Part shown: positions 1 to 9,900 of the stretch, piece after piece
Numbering within the stretch: position 1 is the first letter of the stretch
How the letters are laid out: every line of letters starts with the position of its first letter
NCBI GenBank assembly: GCA_023387735.1
Contig: JAEWHP010000040.1
Span: 1 to 64,000, forward strand
From: Pseudomonadota bacterium
GTDB lineage: Bacteria > Pseudomonadota > Alphaproteobacteria > Rhizobiales > Xanthobacteraceae
Direction of reading: 5' to 3'
Length of the DNA: 64,000 nucleotides
Notes under the pieces: model-generated
What the model saw: the letters and a program-made list of their open reading frames with translations, nothing else
What the model was told of the DNA's origin: nothing
Databases searched by the model: none
Program-made: the position numbers and the translations under genes

Positions 1-132
1 AAGATATGCCCGGCCTGCAAGGGCACTGGCTTCATGCCGATCATTAAGCAACCCGCGCCGGGTAGAAAGATTTATCCGCCGCGCTGCACGAAATGCGGTG
101 GTAAGGGCAAACTAAGCACGCCTGCTAATTGA
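1..132 (+). CDS. Small zinc-knuckle protein, 3' part (5' end outside window)
   Basis: The reading frame is open from base 1 to the TGA at 130-132. It carries a CPACKGTG motif and a later CTKCGGKG motif, two CxxC pairs about 25 residues apart, as in the DnaJ-type zinc-binding CxxCxGxG repeats. The protein at 41805-42035 is clearly a paralogue with the same spacing and an almost identical linker, which suggests only about 10-35 residues are missing here. A zinc-binding role is inferred from the cysteines. The process it serves is unknown. Confidence 0.75.
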   Translation, partial: KICPACKGTGFMPIIKQPAPGRKIYPPRCTKCGGKGKLSTPAN

Positions 133-142
133 ACGCGACATT

Positions 143-499
143 TCATTCAGTTGGAGGAGTGTTGCTGTCCTTTGGGACTATCGCGTGTCTCAGCCTTTTT
201 GCTCTAGCTGGAGGATGGGTCTCCGCCGCTAAGTCATTCATGGCATCGGCCATCCCATCAAGAACCACCGTGTATTCACCAGCTTCTAGAGAGGAGTCTT
301 CAGCGCTTCCGATAATCTGCGCACGATCAATTGCTCTGGGGTCGAACCGAACCCTTTCAAGTTTTTCACCTACGAACCACACGCAGACAATGCCAGTGAT
401 TTTGTCGTCGTCGAAGATATCCGTATTCACGGCATCGACCGTCATGGTCGGCCCACCGGATCTCAGGAATACAAGGTCGCCCGGCTTGAGTGGAGACAT
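143..499 (-). CDS. DUF2158-like (YodC family) small protein
   Basis: About 118 residues from the chosen ATG at 499. The N-terminal 60 residues contain MSPLKPGDLVFLRSGGPTM and a downstream VCVWF segment, the small SH3-like pattern of the DUF2158/YodC family, whose function is unknown. The C-terminal half is Ala/Glu rich and not recognised. An upstream TTG at 544 would add 15 residues. The conserved domain starts at the ATG, so I chose that, although no strong ribosome site precedes it. It lies convergent to the zinc-knuckle gene at the window edge. Confidence 0.6.
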   Translation of the reverse strand: MSPLKPGDLVFLRSGGPTMTVDAVNTDIFDDDKITGIVCVWFVGEKLERVRFDPRAIDRAQIIGSAEDSSLEAGEYTVVLDGMADAMNDLAAETHPPARAKRLRHAIVPKDSNTPPTE

Positions 500-580
500 C
501 GCAGAACTGTCTTCAGAGCGAATCGCATCAGGTGCACTGCACAATAGCAGGTGTTTAGGGTGCCAATGAACCCCACCGAT

Positions 581-829
581 TTACCAGCGTGACAGGCGTC
601 GCCGGGGTCTTGCGAAGCCCTCGTCGGCCGTCGTAGCGGCGAGTTCCAACCGCGCCATGGCGTCTGCGAATTCGGCGAGCGTATAGCTTCTTTCACCATC
701 GTTGATGGTTACGCCGACGAGCCGTTTGGCTATGTGCCAGTCAACCGCCTCTGCGAACGCTTGCTTCGCAGAGGCTGCGTTTACCGACAGATAATGATCA
801 TCAATGCAGGCTTCCACGAAAAATGTCAT
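581..829 (-). CDS. Conserved hypothetical protein, paralogue of 36562-36924
   Basis: An 82-residue protein of unknown function. Its core (MTFFVEACIDDHYLSV, then a Lys-Arg-Leu-x-x-Val segment and INDGERSYTLAEFADAMA) aligns along its length with residues about 35-110 of the protein at 36562-36924. In that paralogue the same positions read FSVQAYVDGHALSA and ISDGIRSYSIIEFSSVMA. This is therefore a real family and not a chance frame. No membrane segment, signal peptide or catalytic motif is visible. An in-frame TTG at 844 is an alternative start. An unusually strong hairpin lies just upstream at 860-896. Confidence 0.6.
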   Translation of the reverse strand: MTFFVEACIDDHYLSVNAASAKQAFAEAVDWHIAKRLVGVTINDGERSYTLAEFADAMARLELAATTADEGFARPRRRLSRW

Positions 830-859
830 CGGCACCGCATACAATGCATTTCTGAAAAC

Positions 860-896
860 GCGGCCTCGGCACCGAAGTCCGTGCCGCCGAGGCCGC
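860..896 (-). terminator. Strong GC hairpin upstream of the small gene at 581-829
   Basis: GCGGCCTCGGC at 860-870 pairs perfectly (11 bp) with GCCGAGGCCGC at 886-896. On the minus strand the stem is followed by GTTTTC, which looks like an intrinsic terminator. No minus-strand gene lies immediately upstream, so it may end an unseen transcript or act as a leader attenuator for the gene at 581-829. Confidence 0.45.
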
Positions 897-1469
897 TTTG
901 CAAATCCCTCGGTCTCGTCACCGAGGCATGACGACCGTAATTCAACTTCGTGAAGCGCTTCCTAACGGGGGTAACGGATTTCGGCATCTTGCAGATATCT
1001 TCCGTGGAGTTGCGTTATTTCCAAGGTGAATAGCGCCATCATGAGTGCACGGGGTCGCGGCATGGTGCTCGGCGGCATGGCGGACCGTGCCCGGGCTGCC
1101 GGTGCTTAATTCCCGTCACAAATGCCCCGCGACGTTATCTGCAGGACGACCGCTGGACCGGCACAGGCTATCGGGTAGGCCAAGTGCTTCATCACGCAGT
1201 CAGACTCGTCGAGGCTTGGAGGTTCCTCGACGAGTCCGCAACCGCCGCCGCTGCCTTACCCCACATTTGAAGCCTACCTGCCATTGCCGTTGTGCCTGTA
1301 GCTTACTGGCCACAAAGCAATGGAATCGGCATGGGTGTGGCATTGTGGAGACTCTTGATCACACACCAGCCACTCGTTGCCGTCCATGCTGCACAAAGCG
1401 GTACAAGCCGCAGTGCAAATGATAAAGTCATCGGAGGGGCGCGAGTCGGTCATCCAAATTGGGGACATC
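897..1469. other. Gene-poor stretch before the acetyltransferase
   Basis: I see no convincing gene, RNA or repeat here. Open frames are short, have no recognisable protein pattern and are not preceded by ribosome sites. Confidence 0.4.
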
Positions 1470-2087
1470 ATGATGGCGGACGGTGAAGTCCAAGCCGCGA
1501 ACTCAAACCACCAAGCAAGCGCTATAAGTACGATTGTGCTCGGCTTTGCCGCCGACCCGATGACGCGGTGGGTTTGGCCCGACTCATCCGAATACCTCAG
1601 AATGATGCCCCGATTCGTCAGAGCCTTCGGCGGCCCGGCGTTCGAACATGGCACAGCCTACATCACCGAACGGGTTCGCGCCGCCGCCCTTTGGCTTCCG
1701 CCCGGCGTAGAGCCCGACCATGCGGCGATGGGCGCACTCATGGAAGAATCCCTTCGTCCCGACATTGCCGAGGACCTTGGTTCTATCGTGAAGAGCATGG
1801 CCGAACATCATCCCAGCCAGCCGCATTGGTATCTGCCGCTGATTGCCGCCGACCCGAACTGTGTCGGGCAAGGTCTCGGCGCGTTGCTGATGAAATACTC
1901 TCTTCGGCGATGCGATGAGGAGGGCATCCCGGCCTACCTTGAAAGCTCAAACCCGCGTAACATTTCCTTCTATGAGCGCCTCGGCTTCAACATTACCGGT
2001 AAGATACAATGTGGCTCTTCTCCGGTGCTGACTCCAATGCTGCGGCCTTCGAAGATGGTTTCGTCGAGGTCCGCTTGCAGAGATTAG
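1470..2087 (+). CDS. GNAT family N-acetyltransferase
   Basis: 205 residues from the ATG at 1470, which has GGGGA just upstream. Earlier in-frame ATGs at 1377 and 1419 extend into sequence without similarity. The N-terminal part (FAADPMTRWVWPDSSEYLRM) and the AxxYLESSNPRNISFYERLGF segment are typical of the GNAT branch often annotated as an acetyltransferase next to regulators. The acetyl-CoA pyrophosphate loop, motif A, is visible as GQGLGALLM near residues 134-142. It should transfer an acetyl group from acetyl-CoA to an amine, acceptor unknown. The last ~15 residues, after PMLR, look off-family and may reflect a small 3' frameshift. Confidence 0.85.
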   Translation: MMADGEVQAANSNHQASAISTIVLGFAADPMTRWVWPDSSEYLRMMPRFVRAFGGPAFEHGTAYITERVRAAALWLPPGVEPDHAAMGALMEESLRPDIAEDLGSIVKSMAEHHPSQPHWYLPLIAADPNCVGQGLGALLMKYSLRRCDEEGIPAYLESSNPRNISFYERLGFNITGKIQCGSSPVLTPMLRPSKMVSSRSACRD

Positions 2088-2138
2088 GCAGACTCAGCCT
2101 GACCAGACCGGAACGTCTGCCAATGACCATATCGGAAG

Positions 2139-2447
2139 TCACCATCTGCGCCACGACGCGTCGGTTAGTGAACATTCCGACCGTCCATCGCTGCCGGATA
2201 TCGACATCCATTCACAGGATAGGACGTCTCGCGGATCGCAACCTCGATACGAAGCGAGATAGTCGATTTCGCTGCGCGTAATGCCGATATCCATTAGCTC
2301 CCTGTCACTTAGACCCCACAAGTTGGCCAGTAATCTCCGGCGTTTGCGCCACTCCTGAAATGCTTTCCAATATGCTTCGAGAGGACTGTAGACCTGCCGC
2401 CTTGCGGTTACCGGTCCCAGCTCAGTGGTCCCGCGGATCGTGCTCAT
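2139..2447 (-). CDS. DUF1127 (YjiS-like) small protein
   Basis: 102 residues from the ATG at 2447. The central segment WRKRRRLLANLWGLSDREL followed by MDIGITRSEI is the DUF1127 signature, an arginine-rich helix-turn-helix-like motif. In alphaproteobacteria members have been linked to phosphate and RNA metabolism, but this one is longer than the ~50-residue minimal proteins and its role is not known. It is divergent from the TPR regulator at 2592, so the 145 bp between them probably hold both promoters. Confidence 0.75.
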   Translation of the reverse strand: MSTIRGTTELGPVTARRQVYSPLEAYWKAFQEWRKRRRLLANLWGLSDRELMDIGITRSEIDYLASYRGCDPRDVLSCEWMSISGSDGRSECSLTDASWRRW

Positions 2448-2591
2448 TAGGGTGTGTCCTGTCCAAACGTTCACTGGACAGAAGTTGCCGCAAGTTGCGC
2501 GGGCGCGCTTAACTGGTGTCTTACATTTCTATTACCGGCGGCTTATTCTCCATGCGCTGGTACAGAGGCGACCCCGAGAAGGAATGGCAGC

Positions 2592-4145
2592 TTGCGCTAT
2601 CTTTTCGAGGAGTACACATTCGACACCGACCGGCGCGAGCTGCATCGGGGGAGCGATGCGGTGTCGATCACACCGCAGGTTTTTGACCTGCTCGACTACC
2701 TGATCCGCAACAGGGAGCGGGTTGTCAGCAAGGACGACCTTATCAAAGCCATTTGGAATGGGCGCAGCGTATCTGACGCGGCGCTGACAACCCGCCTGAA
2801 TGCCGCCCGGGCTGCAATCTGCGATTCGGGCGAGGAACAGCGCTTCATCAAAACACTACCGCGCAAGGGCATCCGGTTTGTCGGACAGGTGCGGGAGGTG
2901 CGAGAAGTTGCGAGCCCAAAGCCGGGCGATGCGGCTGAGAGCGTTCCTGCAGTTCCCGACTGGCCCTCCATCGCCGTGCTGCCGTTCGCGAACATGTCTG
3001 GCGATCCCGAGCAGGAGTATTTCGCGGACGGGATGGTTGAGGAAATCACAGCCGCGCTTTCGCTGTTCAAATGGTTGTTCGTGATCGCTCGCAATTCGAG
3101 TTTCACCTTCAAGGGCAAAGCCGTCGACATCAAGGACGTTGGGCGCAGACTTGGCGTGCGCTATGTCCTTCAGGGGGCGGTACGCAAGGCCTCCGGGAAA
3201 GTTCGTATCACGGGCCAGTTGATTGAAGTGGCTACGGGTGCACACATATGGGCGAAAAAGTTCGAGCGTGACATGACGGATATTTTCGCGCTGCAGGACG
3301 AAGTCACGCTCGCCGTTGTCTCAGCTATTCAGCCAAAGTTGTTTCAAGCAGAAATTGCACTGGCGAAGCGGCGGCGCCCGGAAGACCTCACCGCGTATGA
3401 TCTTTATCTCCGAGCTATACAGCGAGCCTTCCGATCGACCCGCGAAGGGTTGGCCGAGGCGCTCCGACTAGTCCAGCGCGCCTTGAAGCTTGACCCTGGG
3501 TTTGCTGCTGCCGCTGGTCTGGCAGCTGCTTGTCACGCGGAAAACGTGGTCAGGAGCTATGCCGTCGACCCCCAATTCGAACGCAAGGAAGCCGTTCGGC
3601 TTGCACGCGTGGCATTGAAACTCGACGATGATGATGCAGACACGTTAGCAACTGCTGCGTTGATCTCGGCACTTCTGGTCGGCGATTGTGAGGCTGAGAT
3701 CGAGATGTCTGCCCGGGCGGTTGCTCTCAACCCAAATTCATATCGTGCATGGAACTGCAGAGGTTGGGTCTACAAGATTGCGGGGCAACCGGAAGAGGCC
3801 ATCCGAAGTTTTGAACGTGCCGTGCGAATGAGCCCGTTAGACCCGCAACAATATACAGTCTTAACCGGGATGGGATTTGCCCTTATTGAGCTTCGTCGCT
3901 TTGACGAGGCCATCAGTGTCGGGAAGAAAGCCCAGCGTCACAACCCCGGCTATCCAGGACCATACCGCTGCCTCGCATCCGCCTTCGCCCATCTCGGGCG
4001 CGACGCCGAGGCTCGTGAGGCGGCGGCTCGTATGCTTGATATCGACCCCGCTTTCACGATATCGGCGTGGATCGCTCGGAGCCAGCTATCAATCAATGCG
4101 AAGGTGATGATTGAGGGTTTTCGCAAAGCGGGGTTGCCCGAGTAG
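2592..4145 (+). CDS. Winged-helix DNA-binding / TPR regulator (CadC-OmpR type, cyclase-associated family)
   Basis: 517 residues from a TTG start at 2592, chosen because AAGGA at 2579-2583 sits 8 nt upstream and the winged helix begins at once (LRYLFEEYTFDTDRRELHRG). Residues about 1-105 are an OmpR/CadC-type winged helix ending in LPRKGIRFVG. Residues about 128-280 match the FlgO/TolB-N-like segment of such regulators (SIAVLPFANMSGDPEQEYFA, then GAVRKASGKVRITGQL). The remainder is TPR helices, for example AWNCRGWVYKIAGQPEEAIR. No membrane segment or cyclase catalytic domain is present, so it is a cytoplasmic transcription regulator with unknown targets. It is divergent from the DUF1127 gene. 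Confidence 0.85.
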   Translation: MRYLFEEYTFDTDRRELHRGSDAVSITPQVFDLLDYLIRNRERVVSKDDLIKAIWNGRSVSDAALTTRLNAARAAICDSGEEQRFIKTLPRKGIRFVGQVREVREVASPKPGDAAESVPAVPDWPSIAVLPFANMSGDPEQEYFADGMVEEITAALSLFKWLFVIARNSSFTFKGKAVDIKDVGRRLGVRYVLQGAVRKASGKVRITGQLIEVATGAHIWAKKFERDMTDIFALQDEVTLAVVSAIQPKLFQAEIALAKRRRPEDLTAYDLYLRAIQRAFRSTREGLAEALRLVQRALKLDPGFAAAAGLAAACHAENVVRSYAVDPQFERKEAVRLARVALKLDDDDADTLATAALISALLVGDCEAEIEMSARAVALNPNSYRAWNCRGWVYKIAGQPEEAIRSFERAVRMSPLDPQQYTVLTGMGFALIELRRFDEAISVGKKAQRHNPGYPGPYRCLASAFAHLGRDAEAREAAARMLDIDPAFTISAWIARSQLSINAKVMIEGFRKAGLPE

Positions 4146-4309
4146 CTCCCCAATGTCCACGAGGTGGTCGAATAGCGGCATCTTTTGCGGCGCATGAGTC
4201 CGGAGTTGGCCCTCAGCCGACATTGGATTGCCGATCAGCGATGTCCGGACTGGGATGAAAAGCAGACTGCGCGGTGGTCCTGTCAGTGTTCGAAAACTGG
4301 CCGGCTCTT

Positions 4310-4672
4310 GTTTTCCGGTCCGTCTCCAAGCTCCCCACTTCAGCGTTGAGAAGGGCGAAAAGTCTCCGAGCATGCAAATCCGGCTTTCGAGACGAAATTC
4401 TCTTGATATTTCAAAGTCCGAAACTCAATCGGGAATGTGAGAGTTCGATCCCTCCCAGGACAGCCAGGCAGTCCTGCTCCCGGCCCGGCCTCCCAACAAA
4501 CCCGCAAATGGCCCGGAAATCCCGGCTTTTCGCGTGTTCGGTTTCGTCTCCAGACTCTCGCTTCGCCAAAGTTGAGGCGCAAATCGCCAAAAGTCTCCGG
4601 CCGTATCCGCTAATATTCCCGTTTTGAGGAGACTATCGGCGGAGACTGGTTCGATCACCACTGCCGCCCGAT
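4310..4672. repeat. Dispersed repeat A, copies upstream of the Wadjet operon
   Basis: Two similar GTCTCCA...AAAAGTCTC segments lie at about 4320-4365 and 4545-4595. The second continues into TTCCCGTTTTGAGGAGAC and CGGCGGAGACTGGTTCGATC, ending near 4652. The same string of motifs, about 80% identical over ~70 bp by eye, recurs at 46510-46640 beside the IS630 element. It codes for nothing recognisable. GGTTCGATC resembles a tRNA T-arm, but no tRNA fold could be built around it. I read it as a genus-type dispersed repeat or an old integration scar. The remainder of 4146-4894 shows no gene. Confidence 0.6.
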
Positions 4673-4894
4673 CAGGGCAGTCTCCGTTGAACTGATAAAC
4701 CTTCAAACAAAACCTGATCAGTTCGGAAACGTTCGGGGGCTCGACGCAACGGCAGGGATTTTGATCCCACATGACGCAGGCGACGAGGGAGTTCTTGAAC
4801 GGAGAAAAACAAGGAGAACGTCCTGAAGCTCCACTATTTTTTCTTGCGGTTGAGCAGGCGTAACGGTTCAATCGATCGGCTGAAGGACCGATAG

Positions 4895-6310
4895 ATGAAG
4901 CTGTTTGGTTACCTTCCAGAGACCCTCTTCAAGCCCCTGTCAGGGCCGAAGAAACACGTCTATGCCCGCCTTTTGATGCGGCTCTATGAGCGGGTCTACT
5001 CGGCTCGCATCCTCGAGACCCCGCTCAGGGAAGAGGTCGTGAAGCAGATCGAGATCGGGCTTTCGGAGTTCGGCATCGGATCGATGGGCGACCTCTCGGA
5101 AGGCGATCCTGAAGAGGATCTGACCACAAGCCAAGCCCACTATCTAGCCTACTATCGATTGCGCGATACCGGCTGGCTCACGGAAGAAACCGAAAAATGG
5201 CGCACCTACGTCGACATGAACCCGGACGCGTTCATGGTCCTGGGCGCGATCACCGACTTCGGCAACAGCCGCGTGCGCGTCGCCGGCGCCGTGGTCGACG
5301 TGAAGAACAATCTTGAGGCTGCGTTCCGGGAGCCGGAAACGATGGCCCAAGGCCTCGCCAACGCGCACGACACGGCTTTACGGTTCGCTCGCAGCATGCG
5401 CCGTATCCTCGCCGGCATGCGCGAGATCGAGGATCGCATTCTCGGCAATTCGAACGCGGCAGCCATCCTCCGCACATTCTTCCAGGACTTCGTGGACGGG
5501 CTGCTGATCGCCGATTACAAGCAGCTCAAGACGTCCAACAATCCTTACCGTCATCGCCGCACGATCGCGTCGCTCGCTGGCAACATGCTCGCGGATGCCG
5601 TTCGCCTCGGCAAGATCGCGCGAGCCTACATCGAGCAGGGTGTCATGGCCCCGGGCGCCACGATCGCGACGGCCGAAGAACGCGTCATCGTGGAGCTCGA
5701 GAAGATCAAGAGCGTGTTCGAGGACGTCGGTCCCTTCATGGACAAGATCGAGGATTTTCGGGATCGCCTCGAACGCCGCATCCGGACCACCGTCCACTAC
5801 ATGGATGTCATGGGAGAAGGGTCCGCGGAGCGGATCGTCAGGCTGATCGAGCAGCTCTCGAAGATCGGCAGCGACGGGGTCGAGATCCGTCTGAGGTCGC
5901 CGGATGTGGGGCTGCCGATCACATCGCTCGCGCTGTACACGCCGCCGCCGCCGAAGGCGCCGCCCGAGCGGACGCGCTTCAAGGTACCGAAGCAGGATCC
6001 TTATCTGCGCGCCTACGTCCAGGCTACGACCGAGTTCGACCGGATGGTGCGCGTGTCGGACCAGAAGCTCCTGGATTTCGCTCGCCGGCAAATGCAAGGC
6101 CGCGATGCCGTGTCGTCCGCAGAGATCGAGATCGGGAGCATTCCGGATCTCTTCGCCTACCGGGCCCTGCCGAACCTGGCGGCGGTCGGCCGCTCGGTTA
6201 AGCTGGGCGAATTCACGATCACGCTCGAGGAGGGCCGCACCGCCAACGATTGGATCGACGTGACCGCCTTCCGAATCGAGAGAACGAGGGCCACGGCCGA
6301 TGCTGCGTGA
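4895..6310 (+). CDS. jetA: Wadjet system protein JetA (kleisin-like, MukF analogue)
   Basis: 471 residues. ATG at 4895 with AAGGA at 4883-4887, spacing 7. It is first of four genes that overlap by 4-11 bases and encode the full JetABCD set. JetA is the MukF/kleisin-like bridge that, with JetB, links the heads of the JetC SMC dimer. The complex extrudes DNA loops and lets JetD cut small circular DNA, protecting against plasmid transformation. The opening (LFGYLPETLFKPLSGPKKHV) followed by winged-helix-like and long helical segments fits the DUF5716-type JetA group better than DUF3375, but I cannot settle the Wadjet subtype by eye. Assignment rests mainly on the operon and on clear JetC and JetD. 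Confidence 0.85.
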   Translation: MKLFGYLPETLFKPLSGPKKHVYARLLMRLYERVYSARILETPLREEVVKQIEIGLSEFGIGSMGDLSEGDPEEDLTTSQAHYLAYYRLRDTGWLTEETEKWRTYVDMNPDAFMVLGAITDFGNSRVRVAGAVVDVKNNLEAAFREPETMAQGLANAHDTALRFARSMRRILAGMREIEDRILGNSNAAAILRTFFQDFVDGLLIADYKQLKTSNNPYRHRRTIASLAGNMLADAVRLGKIARAYIEQGVMAPGATIATAEERVIVELEKIKSVFEDVGPFMDKIEDFRDRLERRIRTTVHYMDVMGEGSAERIVRLIEQLSKIGSDGVEIRLRSPDVGLPITSLALYTPPPPKAPPERTRFKVPKQDPYLRAYVQATTEFDRMVRVSDQKLLDFARRQMQGRDAVSSAEIEIGSIPDLFAYRALPNLAAVGRSVKLGEFTITLEEGRTANDWIDVTAFRIERTRATADAA

Positions 6311-6941
6311 TCTTTCCAAACTCATCGACGACGCGGACTCCGAGGGGCACGACGGCGACCAGTTGCAGAAGGAGCTGCGCCAGGCTGCCCAGGCGCTCTG
6401 GCGCGCCCAGTTCATCTACGAGAACGACTGGGGCATGAAGACCTCCTACGAGGTGCTCCGTCGCCACACGGGCTACTTCGAGAACCTATTCGACGCGATC
6501 GGCTATCGGGTCGTGGGCAGGCCGAACGACGGTTACGTCGGCCTCGTGGCGAACGAACTGCCTCCGCGTCAGAGCATGAAGCTCGACGAGAGCCTGCTCC
6601 TGCTGGTGCTGCGGCTCCACTACGAGGAAGCCTTCACGCGGTTCGAGGCCAAGGAATTCGGCGAGGTGGAGGTCGAGAGCGAGCAGATCCTGCAGATCTA
6701 CGAAGACCGGACCCATCGAGAGCGGCCCAACTTCGGGCGGGTCAAGGAAATCCTGGCCGGCTTCAGGCAGCGTGGCCTGGTGCGGATCGAGGATCGGGAC
6801 GACAGGAACTTCACCTTGTTCCTGCGGCCGGCGTTGCCGATTGTGGTCTCCAAGGACACGCTCGGATCGCTTGAGGAGTTCGTGTCGCGCTCCACCGCGG
6901 CTACGGCAAAGGCCGACGCCGCGAGCGAGGTGCAGGCGTGA
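6300..6941 (+). CDS. jetB: Wadjet system protein JetB (DUF4194, MukE analogue)
   Basis: 213 residues, starting inside the last codons of jetA (11-base overlap) and ending in a 4-base GTGA overlap with jetC, so all are translationally coupled. The protein is acidic and helical. A central part (ESLLLLVLRLHYEEAFTRFE) and a C-terminal winged-helix pattern (FRQRGLVRIEDRDDRNFTLF) match the DUF4194/MukE-like partners that bind the kleisin JetA. It has no catalytic motif and none is expected. The last ~25 residues are Ala/Thr rich and probably disordered. Confidence 0.85.
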   Translation: MLRDLSKLIDDADSEGHDGDQLQKELRQAAQALWRAQFIYENDWGMKTSYEVLRRHTGYFENLFDAIGYRVVGRPNDGYVGLVANELPPRQSMKLDESLLLLVLRLHYEEAFTRFEAKEFGEVEVESEQILQIYEDRTHRERPNFGRVKEILAGFRQRGLVRIEDRDDRNFTLFLRPALPIVVSKDTLGSLEEFVSRSTAATAKADAASEVQA

Positions 6942-9900
6942 TCGAACTTCGTCGCATCATTCTGGTCGACTGGTATCTGTTCCGGGCGCAACAGGTCGAT
7001 ATGCGCGGCATGACCGCGATCATTGGTCCGAATGGGGCAGGAAAATCGGCGATCATCGACGCCGTGCAGACCGTCCTTTCAGGCGCCAGCATGGCCAGCA
7101 TCCGGTTCAATCCTAGCGCCCAGAGCAACGTCAGAAGCAAGCGGACGCTGCGCGATTACTGCCTCGGCGTGGTCTCGCTCGACGAGAAGGGCGAGCGGTC
7201 GGAGCCCACGCGGCAGCATGCCTACACCTACATCATCCTGGTCTTCGAAGATTTGGACGACGGCTCGGCGGTGAGTCTGGGCGTAGCCTTTTCGGCATCG
7301 GCGTCGAGAAGCGACGAGTCCTGCGAGGCGCGCTTCATCGCCAAGGGCGTGCTGACCACGGACGACATCCTCGCTTCGGTCGGCGATGACGAAGTCGAGA
7401 CGCTGCAGTGGCATGCCGTGCGCACCGCGTTGCGCGCCCGGAGCATCGAAGTCGACGACGCGTTCTCGAGCGCGACGGACTTCGTGGCGGAAGCGCTCAG
7501 GGCCTTGTCGCCGACGGGATTCCCGCTCGACCCCAGGCGCTTCCAGAAGGCCTTCCGGAATGCCCTGCTGCTGAAGCCGGTGGACAATCCCACGGATTTC
7601 GTCCGGAACTACGTTCTCGATGTTCAACCGCTTCAGGTCGACAGGCTTCGGCGCGGCATCGAACATTGGCGTTCGTTGACCCGCCGCATCGAGGAATTGA
7701 GGGCACAGAGCGCGAGCCTCGCCGGAATTCTCCGCATCGTCGGCCGCGCTGTCGAAAACGAGCGGGTTATCGCAACCACTAGCTGGCAGATCGCCCGCTT
7801 GGAATGGGAGAAGTTCCGCCGGGAGGCTAGGCGGCAGGAAGAAGCTCTCGCGCAGCTCCGGAGCGCCGCAGGCAAGGCCGAAGTCGAGGCGACCGCGGCC
7901 GCGGCCAGACACGCCACGCTCGCTGCCGAGCACAAGACCATCGAGCTATCGATCAGGACCAGCGACGCCGAGCAGCTTGCCCAGATGTACGAGTCCGACA
8001 AGACGGCAACTTTGAGCCAGCGCGCCAACGCCATGTCGCCGGTCAAGGACATCGATGGTCTCATCGCTTCGATCAAGAAGGCCGTCGAACTCAATCTGCT
8101 GGTTCGTCGCGATGACCTGCTGCATGCGCTGCTGAGCGCGGTCGTCGTCGCCCGAGGAAGAGCGCCACTTTCCGAATGGGACAAGATACTCCCGGGCGAC
8201 TGGAAGGATAGCGCCTCGCATCTCGACGCCGCGCTTGTCGCCGTCGACCAGGTGAGGCTTGCGGCGGTCCGCAAGACGTTCTCGGATGCCCATTTCACCG
8301 CCCGTGTAGCGACCAAGGATCTTCAGGATCGCATCGATCAGATCGAAAGCAATCTGAAGCGGATGGACCAGGGGCTGAGTCCTATCGAGCGTGGCACCCG
8401 GGATCTGATTGATCACCTTCGTTCGCATGGCATCGAGGCCAAGCCATTGTGCGACCTGGTGGAAATCCGCGACGACAAATGGCGGATGGCTGCCGAGGCC
8501 TTCCTGGGTCGCTCCCGTGAGGCGCTGATCGTCGAGCCGGGTCGGGCCGTCCGCGCCCTGGAGATCTACCGGCAAGGCGGGGAGTATTCGTTCCAACACG
8601 CCGAGGTCATCAACACGACTAAGACCGACGGTACGCGCCCCGCCGACAAGGGCTCGCTGGCGCAGATCGTCAGCACGGAAAACCGGCATGCCCGGGCCTT
8701 CCTTAACTATCGGCTGGGGCGGCTGATGATGGTGGAGTCCATGGACCGGATGGTCGCCGCCGAGAATGCGATTACGCCCGACCGTATGGTGCAGGGAGGC
8801 CGCACGATCCGGCGGCTTCCCAAGCCCGAGCACCTCAAGCTCGGTCGTTCCACGCAGGGGCAAATGCGCCAGCAACTTGAGACCGAGCGACATGACCTTA
8901 CGGTGCAGCTCGCCGAACGGGCTCGCGAGGTTGGCCGACTGGAAGAGGAAGCGCGGCTGTTTGAGGACATGTTCGCCCGCTTCCAGAAGATGATCGAAGC
9001 TGGTCTGAGCTGCTCCGGATGCGGTGCCGACCTGGCTGCCTTTGACCGCAAGCTCGCCGAGATCGGGAAAAACATAGAGGACGCCAAGCGGAATCGCGAT
9101 CCTAAGCTCGTCGCCGATCTGGAGCGTCTCGCGGGCGAGGTCGAGACGGCCGGCCGTAAGAAGTCAGAGACGCAGAAGGCCTTTGATACTGCGAAAAGCG
9201 CTCGGGACAAGGCCGAGGGTGCCTACGATGACTACATGCAAAAAAACCGCGACGCCGCGCGCGCAGTTCGACGCGACCGCGCGCGTCAGATGCGGCAAGA
9301 TTTCCCGCAATCAACAGCCATGCGTGGCTACCGGCAGGAGGTCGCCGGAATGGCGACAGAGGCGATACCGAACCGCATCGACGGGATGACCGCGGACAGG
9401 GAGACTCGTTCTACGACACGGCGCTCCAGCCTCATGCGCGAAATGACCAACGCGATGAACAAGCACGGTCAGGATTTCCATGTCGTGCCGCCCTTCACCG
9501 CCGAAGAGGCGACGCCGGCGGCCGTCGAGCTGTGGGCGGCGGCCGAAAAGGAGCGCCTCGATGCGCACGAACTGGTCCAGTACGAGGAGCAGTGCCGGAA
9601 CGCCGCGACCGAGATGACCTCGGCATTCCGCGACGATCTCCTTCATCGCCTCGACGATGCCTTCACCGGCATCAAGTCCACCCTGAACGAGCTCAATCGC
9701 CACCTGAAGGATCGTCAGTTTCACGGGCGGGATTATTACTCGTTCAAGGCGCTGGAGGCTCCGACCCATGTCGACATGATTGAGCTCGTCGAGGAATCCC
9801 GGAAGCCGGAATTCAATCTGCCGCTCTTCGGGGATCGCAGCGAGGACGCGAACTCACCCATGATGCGCGCCGTCCGCCAGATCGAGGAGATCCTGTCGAA

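Noticed and set aside
4436..4460. tRNA T-arm-like GTTCGATCCC sequence
   Set aside because: No acceptor, D or anticodon arms could be paired around it. It is part of a dispersed repeat.
4425..4871. Minus-strand frame upstream of jetA
   Set aside because: Overlaps repeat A, has no protein pattern and differs in the other repeat copies.
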